Shown: positions 62,455 to 64,000 of the stretch, one piece after another
Numbering within the stretch: position 1 is the stretch's first letter
Layout: each line of letters opens with the position of its first letter
DNA from: Gammaproteobacteria bacterium
GTDB lineage: Bacteria; Pseudomonadota; Gammaproteobacteria; Steroidobacterales; GCA-2729495
NCBI GenBank assembly: GCA_014337915.1
Contig: QUBU01000012.1
Span: 29,915-93,914 of the forward strand
Reading direction: 5' to 3'
Length of the DNA: 64,000 nucleotides
Program-made: the position numbers and the translations under genes
The notes under the pieces: model-generated
What the model was told of the DNA's origin: nothing
The model's input: the letters and a program-made list of their open reading frames with translations, nothing else
Databases searched by the model: none

Positions 62455-64000
62455 GCTGAACCTCCCTTTGGCGCATCGCCTGCGGCATAGCGACGGCGCA
62501 GCGCCGGGCGGTCGAGCTTGCCGGTCAGGCCCACCGGCAACTGCTCGTGGAATACATAGGTCTTGGGCTGCTTGAAGGACGCCAGGCGCGTCCGACAGTA
62601 CTCGCGCAGGTCATCCTCGGTGACCCCGGCGGCTACCACAGCATGGGCCTCGATGCGATATCCCCACTTCGGATCCCGGACGCCGATGACCGCCACCTGC
62701 GACACGCCAGGATGCGAGATCAGGCAGATCTCCACCTCCTCGCCCTGGACCTTGATGCCACCGCTGTTGATCGTGTTGTCGGTGCGACCTTCGACATGCA
62801 GGAAGCCGTCGGCATCGAGGTGGCCGAGATCGCCCGAGCGCCACCAGCCATCCACGAAGCGCCGCGCGGTCAGCTCCGGGTTGTTCAGGTAACCCATTGC
62901 CAGCGTCGGGCCGCGCAGCAGGATCTCGCCGCTCTGCCCAGCCGGCAGCACGGCATCGATGTCTCCCTCGGGATCGACGACGCGCAGGTCAGCGCCGGGA
63001 ACCGGCCTGCCGGCACAGACTCCCTTGCCGAGCAGGTCCTGGTCGCGCAGTTCCCAGTAGGTACCCGCGCCGGGAGCCGATTCGGATGCCAGGTACAGGC
63101 AGCGGATGTCGGTGTTGGCCCAGGAGCGTACGCGCGCGATATCCGTCGGTGAAGGCGGTTCGCCGGCGCAGAGGATCATGCGCAGCGAACTGAGGTCGTA
63201 GCGGTCGGTGATCGCCGGTTCCAGCATGCGGATCATCGTCGGCACCGGTCCGGCCATCGTCGCCTTTTCCTTCTCGATCAGCGCGCAGAAGGACTCCGGC
63301 GTGAAGCCCTCCATCAGTACCAGGCTGCCGCCGGCATACAGGATCGGGATCGAGGAGAACGGCCAGGCCGCAAACGAAGTACCGACCAGTACCAGCAGCC
63401 GCGTACTGCGCGAGACATGGCCGAACAGCGCCGGCGCCGCCCGCATCCAGCGCACGAAGTTCCCGTTGCTGTGGACGATGCCCTTCGGCGTGCCGGTGGA
63501 GCCCGAGGACAGGATGATGATCGCCGGATCGTCGGCTGCGGGCTGCGCCTGCGGCTCGTCGGCCGGATAGGTTGCGAGCGCCTCGGCATAGGCAAGATCC
63601 GCGCCTGGCGGCCGCTGGTCGCCGAGCGAAATCACCAGTGGCTTCCGCGGCATTTCCGCGATCGCCGCCGCCACCGTCGCGCAGCAGGCATCGGCGCAGA
63701 TGACGGCCCTGGCCCCGATCCCGTCCAGCGTGCTGCGAACAAACGCAGCGGTCTCGCGGGCATTGATGTTGCAGGTGATGCAGCCCAGCTTCTGGGCACC
63801 GAAGAATGCGGCATAGAAACGACAGGTAGAAATACCCATGAATGCGACCGCATCGCCGCACCCGATGCCGGCCTGCTGCAACGCCTGTGCAATGCAGCGT
63901 GCTTCGCGATTCAGCCGCTCCCCGTTGTAGCGGTCCTGGGCATCGCAGATCAGCTCGGTGGCGGCATTCCACCGGCACAGCAGGTCGATGGCATGGCGCA
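62451..64000 (-). CDS. AMP-dependent acyl-CoA synthetase/ligase, N-terminus off the right edge
   Basis: A second adenylate-forming ligase. The frame stays open to the window's end; codons up to 63998 read ...CRWNAATELICDAQDRYNG before the GVNAGDAV-like core, so the gene is truncated by the window, with 515 residues visible. The nucleotide-binding motif is IIILSSGSTGTPKGIVHSNG. YLASESAPGAGTYWE replaces the usual YG-TE segment. HVEGRTDNTINSGGIKV (A8) and LTGKLDRPALRRRY (A10 Lys) are present. It shares a 4-base overlap with the hydratase gene. Its divergence from the first ligase suggests a different acyl substrate. Confidence 0.88.
   Translation of the reverse strand, partial: RHAIDLLCRWNAATELICDAQDRYNGERLNREARCIAQALQQAGIGCGDAVAFMGISTCRFYAAFFGAQKLGCITCNINARETAAFVRSTLDGIGARAVICADACCATVAAAIAEMPRKPLVISLGDQRPPGADLAYAEALATYPADEPQAQPAADDPAIIILSSGSTGTPKGIVHSNGNFVRWMRAAPALFGHVSRSTRLLVLVGTSFAAWPFSSIPILYAGGSLVLMEGFTPESFCALIEKEKATMAGPVPTMIRMLEPAITDRYDLSSLRMILCAGEPPSPTDIARVRSWANTDIRCLYLASESAPGAGTYWELRDQDLLGKGVCAGRPVPGADLRVVDPEGDIDAVLPAGQSGEILLRGPTLAMGYLNNPELTARRFVDGWWRSGDLGHLDADGFLHVEGRTDNTINSGGIKVQGEEVEICLISHPGVSQVAVIGVRDPKWGYRIEAHAVVAAGVTEDDLREYCRTRLASFKQPKTYVFHEQLPVGLTGKLDRPALRRRYAAGDAPKGGSA

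Noticed and set aside
63881..64000. An internal TTG at 63881 as the start of the right-edge acyl-CoA ligase.
   Set aside because: The frame stays open upstream to the window edge with ligase-like residues, so the gene is truncated by the window.
1..64000. tRNA, rRNA, prophage or transposase genes.
   Set aside because: No cloverleaf, rRNA-like stretch, integrase or transposase reading frame was recognised in the window.

Overview
The window is about 64 kb of GC-rich, densely coded bacterial chromosome with no RNA gene, prophage, insertion-sequence transposase or CRISPR array that I can see. Gene order points to a gammaproteobacterium. The blocks chpA-pilJ-pilI-pilH-pilG / gshB-tonB-yqgE-ruvX / pilU-pilT / yggS-proC-yggT-(DUF4426) keep the arrangement known from Pseudomonas aeruginosa, though pyrRBC and pilK are absent here. 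KdkA, HldD, heptosyltransferases and LpxL show an outer membrane with lipopolysaccharide. I cannot name the genus; a Xanthomonadales/Nevskiales-like lineage is a guess from composition and gene content.

Layout. 1-8 kb: type IV pilus chemosensory operon on the minus strand (pilG, pilH, pilI, pilJ, then chpA running off the left edge). 8.2-13.3 kb: plus-strand gshB, an ApbE-type lipoprotein, a TonB-like protein, yqgE, ruvX and a PyrK-like iron-sulfur flavoprotein. This block ends in a 125-bp palindromic repeat. 13.4-16.8 kb: three successive PilT-family retraction ATPases on the minus strand. 16.8-19.6 kb: yggS, proC, yggT and a DUF4426 lipoprotein. 19.6-23.6 kb: a TerB-like protein, an alpha/beta hydrolase, a cysteine-synthase-family enzyme and leuA. 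23.8-29.2 kb: two Lrp/AsnC regulators around a His-rich CDF metal exporter and htpG, then a YeiH-type exporter. 29.3-30.0 kb: three small unknown proteins. 30.2-35.3 kb: ppnN, an L,D-transpeptidase, an MltD-type lytic transglycosylase and htpX. 35.5-43.6 kb: lipid A/LPS core genes (lpxL-type acyltransferase, kdkA, GT9 transferase, Kdo hydroxylase, gmd, waaF, hldD, a GT4 transferase). 43.7-46.6 kb: glnE. 46.6-52.0 kb: a tightly overlapping DUF5752-treT-otsB-mscS-otsA operon opposite a NhaR-like LysR regulator. 53-56 kb: thioesterase, cysNC and cysD. 56.2-58.5 kb: a divergent enolase homologue with a small-molecule kinase. 58.7-64 kb: an MFS transporter and an acyl-CoA ligase / enoyl-CoA hydratase / acyl-CoA ligase operon that runs off the right edge.

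How it works together. The left third is a twitching-motility module: sensor, response regulators, retraction motors and the TonB3-like protein. The middle builds and remodels the envelope: peptidoglycan hydrolase plus L,D-transpeptidase, membrane protease, and LPS core with both a Kdo kinase and a Kdo hydroxylase. The 46.6-52 kb operon combines two trehalose-forming routes with a tension-gated channel, which suggests coordinated making and release of an osmolyte. A perfect TAGGTGC-N11-GCACCTA dyad lies between it and the divergent regulator. The points most worth a second look are that osmolyte operon, the altered active site of the enolase homologue, the third PilT paralogue, the palindromic repeat that supplies a gene's stop codon, and the KdkA/KdoO pairing with opposed overlapping start codons.
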